64,000 nucleotides of DNA, taken from contig NZ_CP129968.2 of the NCBI RefSeq assembly GCF_030503875.2, forward strand, positions 2,072,001 through 2,136,000. The letters run 5' to 3'. The translations under genes were made by a program, and so were the position numbers. Below, piece by piece: positions 17,761 through 25,278 of this stretch. The notes beneath the pieces are model-generated. The model searched no databases. It worked only from the letters and a program-made list of their open reading frames with translations, and was not told the origin of the DNA. Origin of the DNA: Marivirga arenosa. Its GTDB lineage: Bacteria > Bacteroidota > Bacteroidia > Cytophagales > Cyclobacteriaceae. Position 1 is the first letter of the stretch. Each line of letters starts with the position of its first letter.

Positions 17761-18660
17761 ATGAGAAAACTATTTATAGTACTAGCATTAGGGCTTATTC
17801 TAGCTCATCCTATTTACGCCCAGAAGGATACGACTACATTTAACAAAAAGCGATTTCGGATATCCGTAGGCTTAACCGCTACCGCTTATACAGCAGGCGT
17901 TTTATACCTTTCAGAAGTATGGTATAGGGACCATGAGAGAGTTCCTTTGCATTGGTATAATGATAATGCGGGCTGGCAGCAAATGGACAAGGCTGCACAT
18001 GCTTACATTGCGTATCATCAAAGCCGAGCAGGCTATGAAATGCTCAAATGGAGTGGTGTGAATCAAAATACTGCTATATTTTTAGGAGGAAGTTTAGGAT
18101 TTATCTTTCAATTGCCGATTGAAATATTTGACGGGATTTATGAAGGCTATGGCTTCTCTTGGGGAGATGTATATGCCAATACTGCGGGTTCATTGTTATT
18201 TATGCTGCAACAAAAGTTTGCGGATGAACAAATCATTAAAATGAAGTTTTCCTATTATCCCACCCCATATTCCAAGGTGAACCCCAGAATATTAGGTGAA
18301 AATGCACTAGAGAGCTTGTTTACCGATTATAATGCGCAAACCTATTGGTTGAGTATAGGCCTCAATAAATTGATCCCGGATGAAATAATACCTAATTGGT
18401 TAAATATAGCAGTAGGCTATAGTGGAGGGGGAATGCTGTCAGATTTTGAAAACCCTAGATGGATAGGAGGGAAAAGGATAGCCGAATATGCTCGGTATAG
18501 ACAATTCTTGCTTTCCCCTGATATTGATTATACTCAATTCAAAACCAATAGTAAGTTTTTGAACGGACTGTTCGAAGCCCTAAACCTCACCAAATTCCCA
18601 GCTCCCGCAATTGAATACAATACGGAATACGGCTGGGTGCTCCATTTTATTTATTTATAA
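17761..18660 (+). CDS. DUF2279-family exported protein
   Basis: 299 residues from the ATG at 17761; an upstream in-frame TTG at 17728 is less likely because the signal peptide begins at the ATG (MRKLFIVLALGLILAHPIYA). The domain shows conserved motifs of DUF2279 proteins: MDKAAHAYIAYHQSR near residue 75 and PIEIFDGIYEGYGFSWGDVYAN near 120. A weakly hydrophobic segment lies between them. The C-terminal 130 residues look like outer-membrane or periplasmic material. Function is unknown. Confidence 0.75.
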   Translation: MRKLFIVLALGLILAHPIYAQKDTTTFNKKRFRISVGLTATAYTAGVLYLSEVWYRDHERVPLHWYNDNAGWQQMDKAAHAYIAYHQSRAGYEMLKWSGVNQNTAIFLGGSLGFIFQLPIEIFDGIYEGYGFSWGDVYANTAGSLLFMLQQKFADEQIIKMKFSYYPTPYSKVNPRILGENALESLFTDYNAQTYWLSIGLNKLIPDEIIPNWLNIAVGYSGGGMLSDFENPRWIGGKRIAEYARYRQFLLSPDIDYTQFKTNSKFLNGLFEALNLTKFPAPAIEYNTEYGWVLHFIYL

Positions 18661-18739
18661 AAGATTAAAGCTTTAATTATATAGATGCTTGTATTTTGTT
18701 GGTTTAGGTTTGACTTATGTAATGATTCGATAGCTGAAG

Positions 18740-19843
18740 TTATGGACTTCCTTTTTTAAATTCGATTCTTGTTGAAAAGCGAGCTCTATCATCATACCTA
18801 TAGTTTAAATCAAGGGTTAAACTAACTTCATTCAAATTTTGTATTGATAGATATTCCTCCCAACCGCTGTCAGATTTAATTATTAAATAAGATCCGTTCT
18901 TAGCCAATTCCCAAGTTCCTTCCTCAGTGTTGTTGAAATCATTTTCCTGCTTATCTCTGATAAATTTTACAGAATTATTTGATATGTAGTGTCCATTTTT
19001 CTTGAATTGAATTGAGAAATTGACACTTAAAATTGATTCAAAAATCAGTGTATCTACACTGTTGATAAATCTTGAAAAAGACCAATTACCTACTAATAGG
19101 TTTTCTCTTTTTTTTAAATACTCCTTTGATGGAAGACCAGTGTCTACCAAAGAGACAATAAGCTCTTCAGGAAAACTTGACCATTCTTGCAATGAAACTT
19201 CGGCTGTCAGAATTTCATTAGATTTAGATCTTAGGTAGAAGAAATATTCGCTTAAAGCTTCTCTATCTACTATGTAAAGACCATAGTAATTTCCGCTATT
19301 AACCAATCGCCATTCTCCATAATTTGCATAACCGTATTTTTCTCCCTGATAATTTAAAGTTAAAGTGCTTGAGTCGGAAAAATGCAGTTTCAAGGATGAA
19401 AGCGTACTATATTCGGATTCTATTTGCCATTCATTATCTGAAAAATCGCTAGGATTCAATTTTAACTCTTCGGAAATAAAAGGTTTTAGTATAATATAGG
19501 TTTGCTTATCTTCATTATGCCTTAAAATAACACTGTCTTTATTGAATGATTCTATTTTAACTTTTTCACCTTTAAGCTTAAAAATTCCTTTCTTTTTAAT
19601 CCTTGCTTTATTTGGCTTTTCTTTGAAATTATGAAATTTCACAGTTTTACCAGAGAACTCGACAATTCCTGTTCCCGTAGAAAAGGATTCAATTGTTTCA
19701 ACAGAATCTTCAGAACTGTCAATCGAAATAACCTCCTCCATAGAACGAATATATGCTACTTTCCAAGTACCTGATAACTCCTGTCCGTAGGTATGGAATG
19801 TAGTCAAAACTAAAGCAAGTAATAATGGTATAATTCTCCTCAT
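18740..19843 (-). CDS. Secreted lipocalin-like protein, unknown function
   Basis: 367 residues with a signal peptide ending near YGQ. Three stretches begin with a 'GTWKV / NEWQIES / GNWSFSRF' type strand, as in lipocalin-like repeats (starting near residues 25, 136 and 252), each followed by beta-rich sequence. No catalytic motif was seen. The ATG is 13 bp after the attC-like hairpin 19856-19914, the position expected for a gene cassette insertion. No hairpin follows its stop; 18661-18739 holds nothing obvious. Confidence 0.55.
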   Translation of the reverse strand: MRRIIPLLLALVLTTFHTYGQELSGTWKVAYIRSMEEVISIDSSEDSVETIESFSTGTGIVEFSGKTVKFHNFKEKPNKARIKKKGIFKLKGEKVKIESFNKDSVILRHNEDKQTYIILKPFISEELKLNPSDFSDNEWQIESEYSTLSSLKLHFSDSSTLTLNYQGEKYGYANYGEWRLVNSGNYYGLYIVDREALSEYFFYLRSKSNEILTAEVSLQEWSSFPEELIVSLVDTGLPSKEYLKKRENLLVGNWSFSRFINSVDTLIFESILSVNFSIQFKKNGHYISNNSVKFIRDKQENDFNNTEEGTWELAKNGSYLIIKSDSGWEEYLSIQNLNEVSLTLDLNYRYDDRARFSTRIEFKKGSP

Positions 19844-19855
19844 CCTAATTGGCCC

Positions 19856-19914
19856 TAACGGTTGGCTATGAGCAGTAGCGTGCCGCAGGGCGCTATTGCT
19901 TATAGGTTTTGTTA
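19856..19914 (-). other. attC-like recombination hairpin (59 bp)
   Basis: Read on the minus strand the site starts TAACAAAACC and ends CCGTTA. Between them lies a 15-bp stem (CTATAAGCAATAGCG / CGCTACTGCTCATAG) with a CCCTGCGGCA loop. The first TAA is also the stop codon of the upstream gene (19912-19914). TAAC...GTTA ends around an imperfect stem of about 60 bp are the hallmarks of short integron attC sites. The two stem mismatches are G-T wobbles when the plus (cassette bottom) strand folds, the strand integron integrases use. Confidence 0.55.
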
Positions 19915-20334
19915 GCTGATGTATTTATATTTTATCACAACTATCGTTGCAATAAGTATTACTATTACCGAACCAAAAAACAAGAGTTTCGATAATGAAA
20001 AAAAACTTCTGAAGAATCGATATTTACCCTTCTTGTATTTATCTGTGGGCATTTCGTAATCTTTAATTACATGGTTGCTTGTTACCCCGCTTTTGTCATT
20101 GTAAATTCCACGAAATTTTCTCTCTTGCTGCAAATAATAACTATCCAGAAGCCAAAAAAATAAAACTTGAAACGCAGCAATGTAAATCAAAATTAATTTT
20201 GGGTTCGAAGCATAAATTGCCAACAAACCAGCAGCCAGCGTAATTGTTATAGCCTTTAGTTGAATTGAATTTGTGCTCAACCTATTAATAACATTTTGGA
20301 TAAATTCTAGATGTTGTTTTTCTTCGTCTGTCAT
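19912..20334 (-). CDS. Small membrane protein paired with TIR protein
   Basis: 140 residues. An N-terminal helix (EEKQHLEFIQNVINRLSTN) precedes two adjacent membrane segments (about 27-42 and 47-62), a soluble stretch starting YYLQQERKFRGIYND, and a third membrane segment (about 115-135). No enzymatic motif is seen. The gene starts 6 bp after the TIR gene's stop, so the two are one operon. Its stop codon is embedded in the attC-like hairpin. A membrane effector next to a TIR protein is a plausible defence arrangement, but the function is inferred. Confidence 0.6.
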   Translation of the reverse strand: MTDEEKQHLEFIQNVINRLSTNSIQLKAITITLAAGLLAIYASNPKLILIYIAAFQVLFFWLLDSYYLQQERKFRGIYNDKSGVTSNHVIKDYEMPTDKYKKGKYRFFRSFFSLSKLLFFGSVIVILIATIVVIKYKYIS

Positions 20335-20340
20335 TTAATA

Positions 20341-21144
20341 TTATTTTGTAAAAACCAATTCTTTAGATTTTTGATAGTATAAAAGGTCTAATGGGAATTC
20401 TTCGTTATTATATTCAGAAACCCATTTTCTGATATCTTCTGTGTTCAGTGTTGTCAAATGGTCTAAATCAAGTGGATATTGAATAGATTCATTTAGCATT
20501 ACACCACCTTTTGCAAATGTTCTTGTTTGCCTTCTGGTTTTACGATATTCTGAAAGTCTTTTATGCCTTAGAATTTTACTTGTTTCAATTTCAGAATAAA
20601 TCCATGGTGACAAAGTTGAAGACTTAACACCTTCTTTAAAAGAAATGGATTCAGGCGTATTAAGAAATAATAGACATTCTGTCTTGTCCATCATCTTGTT
20701 TAATGCAGTTGACAGCATCATATGGACATTACTCGTAGTAAAATTTCTTTTATTGTAGTCATAATAACCGTCATCCCTTTTGCAGAAAGTTTTGTCTAAT
20801 TCTTTTAATAGGTCATTTGAATACCCCCAAATACAAGAATCTATAAATGTTTTTATTCCAAGCTTGTCATGTAAATACCCGGAGAGTGCTATTGCCTCTT
20901 TTTCATTTTTATGCGAATGAGAAAGGAAAATATCAGCTTCAACGTTAGGAAACCAATTTGATTGCATTTTACCACCATCAATATTACCATTTGCAAGAAT
21001 TAATTCTTCGAGTTTCTGCTCAACTTTATTCGAGAACTGTTTGAAAAGTTCCTTCCCTTTATCTAAATAATATTTTTCTTGCGGTTCGGTAAAGTATCTT
21101 TTGAACTCTAAATTAAATCCTGTGTACATATTTTTATATTTCAT
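20341..21144 (-). CDS. TIR-domain protein, probable defence gene
   Basis: 267 residues. A helical N-terminus (1-68) precedes a TIR-like domain (about 69-192) opening with ADIFLSHSHKNEKEAIALSG, with a second strand LGIKTFIDS. The motif SPWIYSE (179-185) matches the SxWxxxE pattern that carries the catalytic Glu of NADase TIRs (Glu185). About 75 charged residues follow. The ATG directly abuts the 150-bp element 21144-21295. It is co-transcribed with the small membrane gene 19912-20334. TIR proteins of this size occur in Thoeris-like and other anti-phage systems; the exact type cannot be assigned. Confidence 0.7.
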   Translation of the reverse strand: MKYKNMYTGFNLEFKRYFTEPQEKYYLDKGKELFKQFSNKVEQKLEELILANGNIDGGKMQSNWFPNVEADIFLSHSHKNEKEAIALSGYLHDKLGIKTFIDSCIWGYSNDLLKELDKTFCKRDDGYYDYNKRNFTTSNVHMMLSTALNKMMDKTECLLFLNTPESISFKEGVKSSTLSPWIYSEIETSKILRHKRLSEYRKTRRQTRTFAKGGVMLNESIQYPLDLDHLTTLNTEDIRKWVSEYNNEEFPLDLLYYQKSKELVFTK

Positions 21145-21295
21145 CTAACAACTGAATATAGTTACCCCCTGGTGACTATATTAATATATCGTCACCTAGA
21201 GGTGATGATATATCTATTATGTCAGTCATCACAATTCAAAAAATAATTTTGAGGATTAGGTTTTGGTTGTAAATGAACTGATTCCATAAATGTAA
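21144..21295 (-). repeat. 150-bp dispersed element, copy A (leader of the TIR operon)
   Basis: Nearly identical to 24710-24861, with only about ten differences. Both start CTAACAACTGAATATAG and contain a 26-bp near-palindrome (GGTGACTATATTAATATATC followed by GTCACC) and a smaller dyad CACCTAGAGGTG. Both end about AAATGAACTGAT...ATAAATGTAA. Each lies just before the start codon of the first gene of an accessory block. The remainder of the gap 21296-21462 (about 170 bp) holds only the putative promoter of the plus-strand gene. Confidence 0.75.
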
Positions 21296-21406
21296 TGAAT
21301 ATCCTGCAAGAAAGAAAATACTAGTTTATTAAGGAGGTAGGGAAGGATAAGCTCAAATAGTGATTCTCACACTCTTTAAATATTTATTCTAAAAGTTCTT
21401 GTTCTA

Positions 21407-21414
21407 TACTTTTG
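21407..21414 (+). promoter_or_regulatory. Candidate -7 promoter element for 21463 gene
   Basis: TACTTTTG is an exact match to the Bacteroidota -7 motif TAnnTTTG, 49 bp before the ATG at 21463. No good -33 TTTG was found at the usual distance, so the call is weak. Confidence 0.3.
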
Positions 21415-21462
21415 TACACTATATATTGAGGCTTTAATTTTTATCAACCAAAACTTAAGATT

Positions 21463-22167
21463 ATGTCCAAAGAGAACTTTGAATCCCTAAAAGGGAGCAT
21501 TGCGGCTATGGAAGCGGCAGAAACAAAAATTCCTAACATGCCTGTTGATGTTTATTTGCAGGAAGCCTCCGATTTACAAGAATGGAGTAAAGCGGATCAA
21601 AAGCAATTAATAAAGGTGGGGGTTCCCAAAGCTTATTTTACTGAAATGGAGGCTCGAATTGGAGCATTGCGCTATGCTCAATCCATCTGGAATAAAGATC
21701 AATACACCAAAGAAGAAGCTCAGCAGGAGTGGGACGAAATGAGCCCAAAAGCGATAGACTTAAAAAATGAAATTGAGCATGCCTTCCGTTTTGCTTTCCG
21801 TAAAAGACAAGATTTACTTACCAAAGTGCAAGGAGTGGAGCAAGGTACTTCCAATGCCGACCTGGTGCAGGATTTAAGTGACTTAGCGGCCTTGGGCTTA
21901 GCCAATTTGCCGCTCTTAAAAGCCATTAATTTTGAGGAAGACAAATTACATCTGGCGGCTAGTCAGGCATCTGAAATGAGCATTTTATTAGCTAAAGCTA
22001 ATGGCGAACGTAAAGAGGATAGTAATCCCAAAATCACTCGTGATAAAGCCTATAGCTATTTGAAGCAAGCAGTAGATGAAATCTATGAAGCCGGTAAATA
22101 TGTCTTCTGGAAAGATGAAGCGAGAAGGCAAGGATATTTAAGCCGCTATCTTAATAAAGCCTCCTAA
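21463..22167 (+). CDS. Soluble helical protein of unknown function
   Basis: 234 residues, almost entirely predicted helix, rich in Ala, Glu, Lys and Gln, with no Cys, no signal peptide and no membrane segment. No family or catalytic motif was recognised. The regular amphipathic pattern suggests an all-helical bundle. It is the only plus-strand gene within the accessory island and is followed 5 bp later by a strong hairpin terminator. The start is the ATG at 21463, about 50 bp after a TAnnTTTG motif. Confidence 0.7.
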   Translation: MSKENFESLKGSIAAMEAAETKIPNMPVDVYLQEASDLQEWSKADQKQLIKVGVPKAYFTEMEARIGALRYAQSIWNKDQYTKEEAQQEWDEMSPKAIDLKNEIEHAFRFAFRKRQDLLTKVQGVEQGTSNADLVQDLSDLAALGLANLPLLKAINFEEDKLHLAASQASEMSILLAKANGERKEDSNPKITRDKAYSYLKQAVDEIYEAGKYVFWKDEARRQGYLSRYLNKAS

Positions 22168-22172
22168 TTTAG

Positions 22173-22204
22173 AAGCCTTCCTGAACATCAGGAAGGCTTT
22201 TTTA
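22173..22204 (+). terminator. Hairpin terminator of the 21463 gene
   Basis: A 12-bp perfect stem (AAGCCTTCCTGA / TCAGGAAGGCTT) with a 3-nt loop is followed by a T run and lies just after the stop codon. The right arm shares the core TCAGGAAGG with the tandem repeat that follows. Confidence 0.9.
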
Positions 22205-22206
22205 TG

Positions 22207-22455
22207 GCTCAGGATGCTTAGAAAATGACTCAGGACTAGTCATATTCACTCAGGAAGACTAAAAATTCACTCAGGAAAGGGTAATAGCCAGTCAGGAGAG
22301 GAGTATAATGACTCAGGAGGGGGTATAAATCACTCAGGAAGGGTCAGTAATGACTCAGGAAGGGGATAAAGTTACTCAGGACGCTAGAATTTCAGTCAGG
22401 AAGGGGTATAAGTGCCGCAGGAAAGGATATAAGTCACGTAGGAAGCCTATTTTAT
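22207..22455. repeat. Degenerate 21-bp tandem repeat array, about 12 units
   Basis: Units recur about every 21 bp, with CAGGA cores near 22209, 22230, 22250, 22271 and so on to about 22438. The consensus is about ACTCAGGAAGGGGTATAAAT, and the units differ by substitutions plus an occasional 1-bp indel. It fills most of the 361-bp gap 22168-22528 between two convergent genes. The CTCAGGAAGG core equals the right arm of the terminator at 22173-22204. No unit is exactly conserved and there are no unique spacers, so it is not a CRISPR array. Confidence 0.8.
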
Positions 22456-22478
22456 GAACAGGCTTAGTCTTTATCTTA

Positions 22479-22528
22479 AAAAAACGTAATGCCACCACCA
22501 TGCAAAGCATGGCGGGAACGGTTTTTTT
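22479..22528. terminator. Bidirectional hairpin terminator
   Basis: A-run, ACG, then a stem including CCATGC/GCATGG, then CGGT and a T-run of at least 8. On either strand the hairpin is followed by T residues, as expected between convergent genes. It ends directly at the stop codon of the lipoprotein gene 22529-23671. Confidence 0.65.
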
Positions 22529-23671
22529 TTAATCTACTCCTACGAATTCGTAACTAGATCTTCTAAACACATTGTTTATGGTGTCGATATAAACATACTC
22601 TTTAGAATATGTTTTTTCACCATCAAAAGTTAACATTTCATGATATTCAAAATCTTCTGTATACAGTTGTAATTTCCTATAGTCAATGTATTGTAAGCTA
22701 TTGGGTTTATTTTTTTGAATGGCTATAAGCGTATCAGTAACGCTTGAATAAATTAGCAGCTGATTTTGTTCATTAAATTCGTTAATAACCCCACCTCTGT
22801 ACATTATTGGTAAATTCTCTGATTTAATTAGGTTGAAGTTGAAGTCTAATAGATATAGATTATCAATTTTAGATGATAAACTCTTGAAAATCAAAATCAT
22901 ATATTTATTATCAATGTTTTTGTATTCAAGTAATTCGGTAGGGTGAACCGTAGAAAGTTCAGTGTTTAAATTACGATTAATATTGTATATTGAATGGTTA
23001 GTAATAAAACTATTCGATTTTTCATCAAATAGAAACATGTAGCGTCCATCTTTATTTACATTATCCTTGAATATTAAATTATTAGAGGAATCTAAAACGA
23101 AAAACGTATTCCAATCCCGGTCACTTTCGATAACTGAAATGTTCTTTTTTTTGTCATAATATTTTAATGTATACCAAGGAGCAAACTGGAAATTATATTC
23201 TACTCTTTTGAGTTCAGTTTTGTTATTTATACCTAATAAAGGCTGAAAAGTTCTGTGAATAATTAAAGTGTCAGATATGTAAAAAGAAACTCCTGTCTCA
23301 GTGTTATATGTTTGATAGTGCTTTAGTGTAATTGTTTTATCGCTGATTACAGTATCATCATAATTAATTATTTTAGAAGAGTCTATAATAGAATTTAAGG
23401 AGAATGTATACTTTATTTTATTATCTGTTTCTTTCTGGCCTTTAAATGGTTCTGCAAAATGTTTAGGAGCCTTTTCTACAAAAAGTGTATCAAAAAGTGT
23501 GTCTAAGGGGAGTTTTTTCGATTCTGAGATGATTTTATTTAACTCTTCATTATCTCTGTTGGAGCTGCTTACATTTTTGATTGCCTCTGTCTTATTGCTA
23601 TCTTCTCTTTTTGAAGGTTCGCATCCAAAAATGCCGCATAATAGTAGAGATAAAATTATTCTAAATTTCAT
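22529..23671 (-). CDS. Lipoprotein of unknown function
   Basis: 380 residues from the ATG at 23669-23671; the longer frame would start at a TTG. The lipobox reads LLCGIFGC and is followed by a Lys/Asp/Ser-rich linker. The rest is beta-strand rich with repeated strand motifs (about 130-360) that could form a propeller-like fold, but no named family was recognised. It starts 25 bp after the attC-like site 23697-23807, the position expected for the next cassette gene. Confidence 0.6.
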   Translation of the reverse strand: MKFRIILSLLLCGIFGCEPSKREDSNKTEAIKNVSSSNRDNEELNKIISESKKLPLDTLFDTLFVEKAPKHFAEPFKGQKETDNKIKYTFSLNSIIDSSKIINYDDTVISDKTITLKHYQTYNTETGVSFYISDTLIIHRTFQPLLGINNKTELKRVEYNFQFAPWYTLKYYDKKKNISVIESDRDWNTFFVLDSSNNLIFKDNVNKDGRYMFLFDEKSNSFITNHSIYNINRNLNTELSTVHPTELLEYKNIDNKYMILIFKSLSSKIDNLYLLDFNFNLIKSENLPIMYRGGVINEFNEQNQLLIYSSVTDTLIAIQKNKPNSLQYIDYRKLQLYTEDFEYHEMLTFDGEKTYSKEYVYIDTINNVFRRSSYEFVGVD

Positions 23672-23696
23672 TATCAAAGCCTGATTTAATTCTCCA

Positions 23697-23807
23697 TAAC
23701 GCTCAACTAAAATGAGTATGCGTCCCAGTCGCTAGAAGCACTGAAGCTTCTATTTCGCATTGTCCTTTCAGATGGCTCATTTCGCATATTCATTTTAGTG
23801 TTTGTTA
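23697..23807 (-). other. attC-like recombination site (111 bp)
   Basis: On the minus strand it opens TAACAAACACTAAAATG and closes CATTTTAGTTGAGCGTTA. The arms pair over 17 bp with one mismatch (ACTAAAATGAATATGCG against CGCATACTCATTTTAGT), and that mismatch becomes a G-T wobble on the plus strand. TAACAAAC at one end and GAGCGTTA at the other are typical integron attC ends, and the length is within the attC range. It lies 21 bp after the stop of the DUF6624 gene, in the same orientation as the site at 19856. Confidence 0.6.
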
Positions 23808-23828
23808 GAATTTTTAGTTAGTCAATTG

Positions 23829-24695
23829 CTACAGACCGTATTCTTGTTTAACCTTTTCAATTGTTGCATCATCTGCAAGTTCACCTCCTGACTGAGAGCC
23901 AAAAATCTGGTAACCATGTTTTTTCTTATAAACTCGGTCAATAAGCATTTTTAGAGGTGTTGCTGGAAGTTCTCCGTTTGATACTCCCTTTTGAACTACT
24001 GGTAAATATTTTTCCTGATGTTCCAGATCAGAATGTTGGATTACTGCCCACATTGAGTGTTGATATTGATCTCCTACGAAGGAATTACCAATGTACTTTC
24101 CATGAACCTTATAAAGAGAATCAATAATCTTAATGTTCTCTGCATCAATAAGTTGTTGTTTATCCATATCAGACATTCTGAATTCCTGATCTTTTTCCTC
24201 CAAATAAGCCATTAGCTTCACCAGTTCAATGTTGAAATTATTATCACTTGCGTATTCGGTTGGATCAATTTTTACATCTTCCTTATTAGACAATACCTTG
24301 GCAAATTTTTTCAGTAACGAATCATATTCTGATTCGGATAAATAGCCAGCTACACTTTCTGAAGAACTATATATCATTGGGAAAATTTCTGCTGTGGATT
24401 CTAGGTCCTCTTGTTGAGCAAGATACCATTGATTAAGCACGATTTCTTTCGGCTCCTTTAGTTTAATAAATGCAGTCGCCAAGTTTAAATGGTCAGCATA
24501 AACCATTTTGCCACTATCATTTTTTATTTGTTCATAAGTGTTTTTTAAAATGGTAGTGCCCTTTCGATATTCCTGATTTGATACCTCAATTCTTTGATCT
24601 GGAAAATAATCAAACTCAGTTAGGATGTCCTTTTGGTTTTGACTGTAGCAGCTTAGGTTAAATCCGGTAATGAAAAGGATAAATAAGTACTTCAT
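23829..24695 (-). CDS. Exported DUF6624-like protein
   Basis: 288 residues with a signal peptide ending near SCYSQ. The first 150 residues are helical and unrecognised. The C-terminal part (about 175-275) matches the DUF6624 pattern: a helix ending KIIDSLYKVHGKYIGNS, then HSMWAVIQHSDLEHQEKYLP, a GELPATPLKMLIDRVYKKKHG block and GYQIFG. DUF6624 function is unknown. The gene sits between the 150-bp element 24710-24861 and the attC-like site 23697-23807, as one cassette would. Confidence 0.7.
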   Translation of the reverse strand: MKYLFILFITGFNLSCYSQNQKDILTEFDYFPDQRIEVSNQEYRKGTTILKNTYEQIKNDSGKMVYADHLNLATAFIKLKEPKEIVLNQWYLAQQEDLESTAEIFPMIYSSSESVAGYLSESEYDSLLKKFAKVLSNKEDVKIDPTEYASDNNFNIELVKLMAYLEEKDQEFRMSDMDKQQLIDAENIKIIDSLYKVHGKYIGNSFVGDQYQHSMWAVIQHSDLEHQEKYLPVVQKGVSNGELPATPLKMLIDRVYKKKHGYQIFGSQSGGELADDATIEKVKQEYGL

Positions 24696-24709
24696 AGGAT
24701 TATATTAAT

Positions 24710-24861
24710 TCTAACAACTGAATATAGTTACCCCCTGGTGACTATATTAATATATCGTCACCTAGAGGTGATTATATATCTATTATGTCAGTCATTACAA
24801 TTCAAAAAATAATTCTGAGGACTAGGTTTTGGTTGTAAATGAACTGATGCGATAAATGTAA
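24710..24861 (-). repeat. 150-bp dispersed element, copy B (leader of the DUF6624 gene)
   Basis: Second copy of the element at 21144-21295, in the same orientation relative to the following minus-strand gene, starting 15 bp upstream of its ATG. It contains the same 26-bp palindrome around 24736-24761 and the CACCTAGAGGTG dyad. Sequence identity extends over about 150 bp and ends in an A/T-rich tail. It could be a shared promoter/leader or a small non-autonomous mobile element. Confidence 0.75.
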
Positions 24862-24903
24862 ATAAAATCTTTAAAGAAAGAAAATGATAGTTCCTAAGAT
24901 GAT

Positions 24904-25275
24904 TTATTGAGAACTCCTTAATATCTTCTCCATCTTTTTCCCTTTCGCTAGTTCATCCACCAATTTATCCAAATAGCGTACTTGTTTGGTCAGAGGTGTT
25001 TCAATTTCTTCTATTCTATGTCCGCAGATAACCCCTGTAATCAATTCAGCATGAGGATTCAATTTTGCTTTTTCGAAGAATGTTTGAAAAGTTACCTTAT
25101 CCTCAATAAGATTATTCAAGTCATTTTCATTGAAGCCAGTAAGCCATTCTATGACCTCTAAAAGTTCTTTTTTTGTTCTCCCTTTCTTTTCATTTTTTGA
25201 GATATAATGAGGGTATACAGAGGAGAAGGTGATCTTAGCTATTTTGGCATCATGTTCGGGGGTAGTTGCAATAAT
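24904..25275 (-). CDS. DUF2200 family protein, no ATG start
   Basis: About 123 residues. The family signatures [48 protein letters not shown] and [19 protein letters not shown] are all present, so the protein looks full length. No ATG, GTG or TTG lies at the expected start. The frame opens right after the stop of the acetolactate decarboxylase gene (TAA, 25279-25281), in the same frame, with codons GGA ATT ATT GCA. Initiation would have to be at ATT (25275 or 25272) or at an internal TTG (25119) that would remove the N-terminal third. Either a rare start, a lesion or a base error is possible. Confidence 0.7.
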   Translation of the reverse strand: MIATTPEHDAKIAKITFSSVYPHYISKNEKKGRTKKELLEVIEWLTGFNENDLNNLIEDKVTFQTFFEKAKLNPHAELITGVICGHRIEEIETPLTKQVRYLDKLVDELAKGKKMEKILRSSQ

Positions 25276-25278
25276 TCC

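Noticed and set aside
21144..21295. 150-bp element as a third attC site.
   Set aside because: It has a GTTAGA-type end, but the opposite end lacks a matching TAAC arm and the arms do not pair. The palindrome is internal, unlike attC architecture.
22207..22455. 21-bp tandem array as a CRISPR array or a coding heptad repeat.
   Set aside because: Units are degenerate with no constant repeat and no unique spacers, and no cas gene is present. The minus-strand frame does encode LS-x-x-x-P-F-like heptads, but it is broken by stops and 1-bp shifts.
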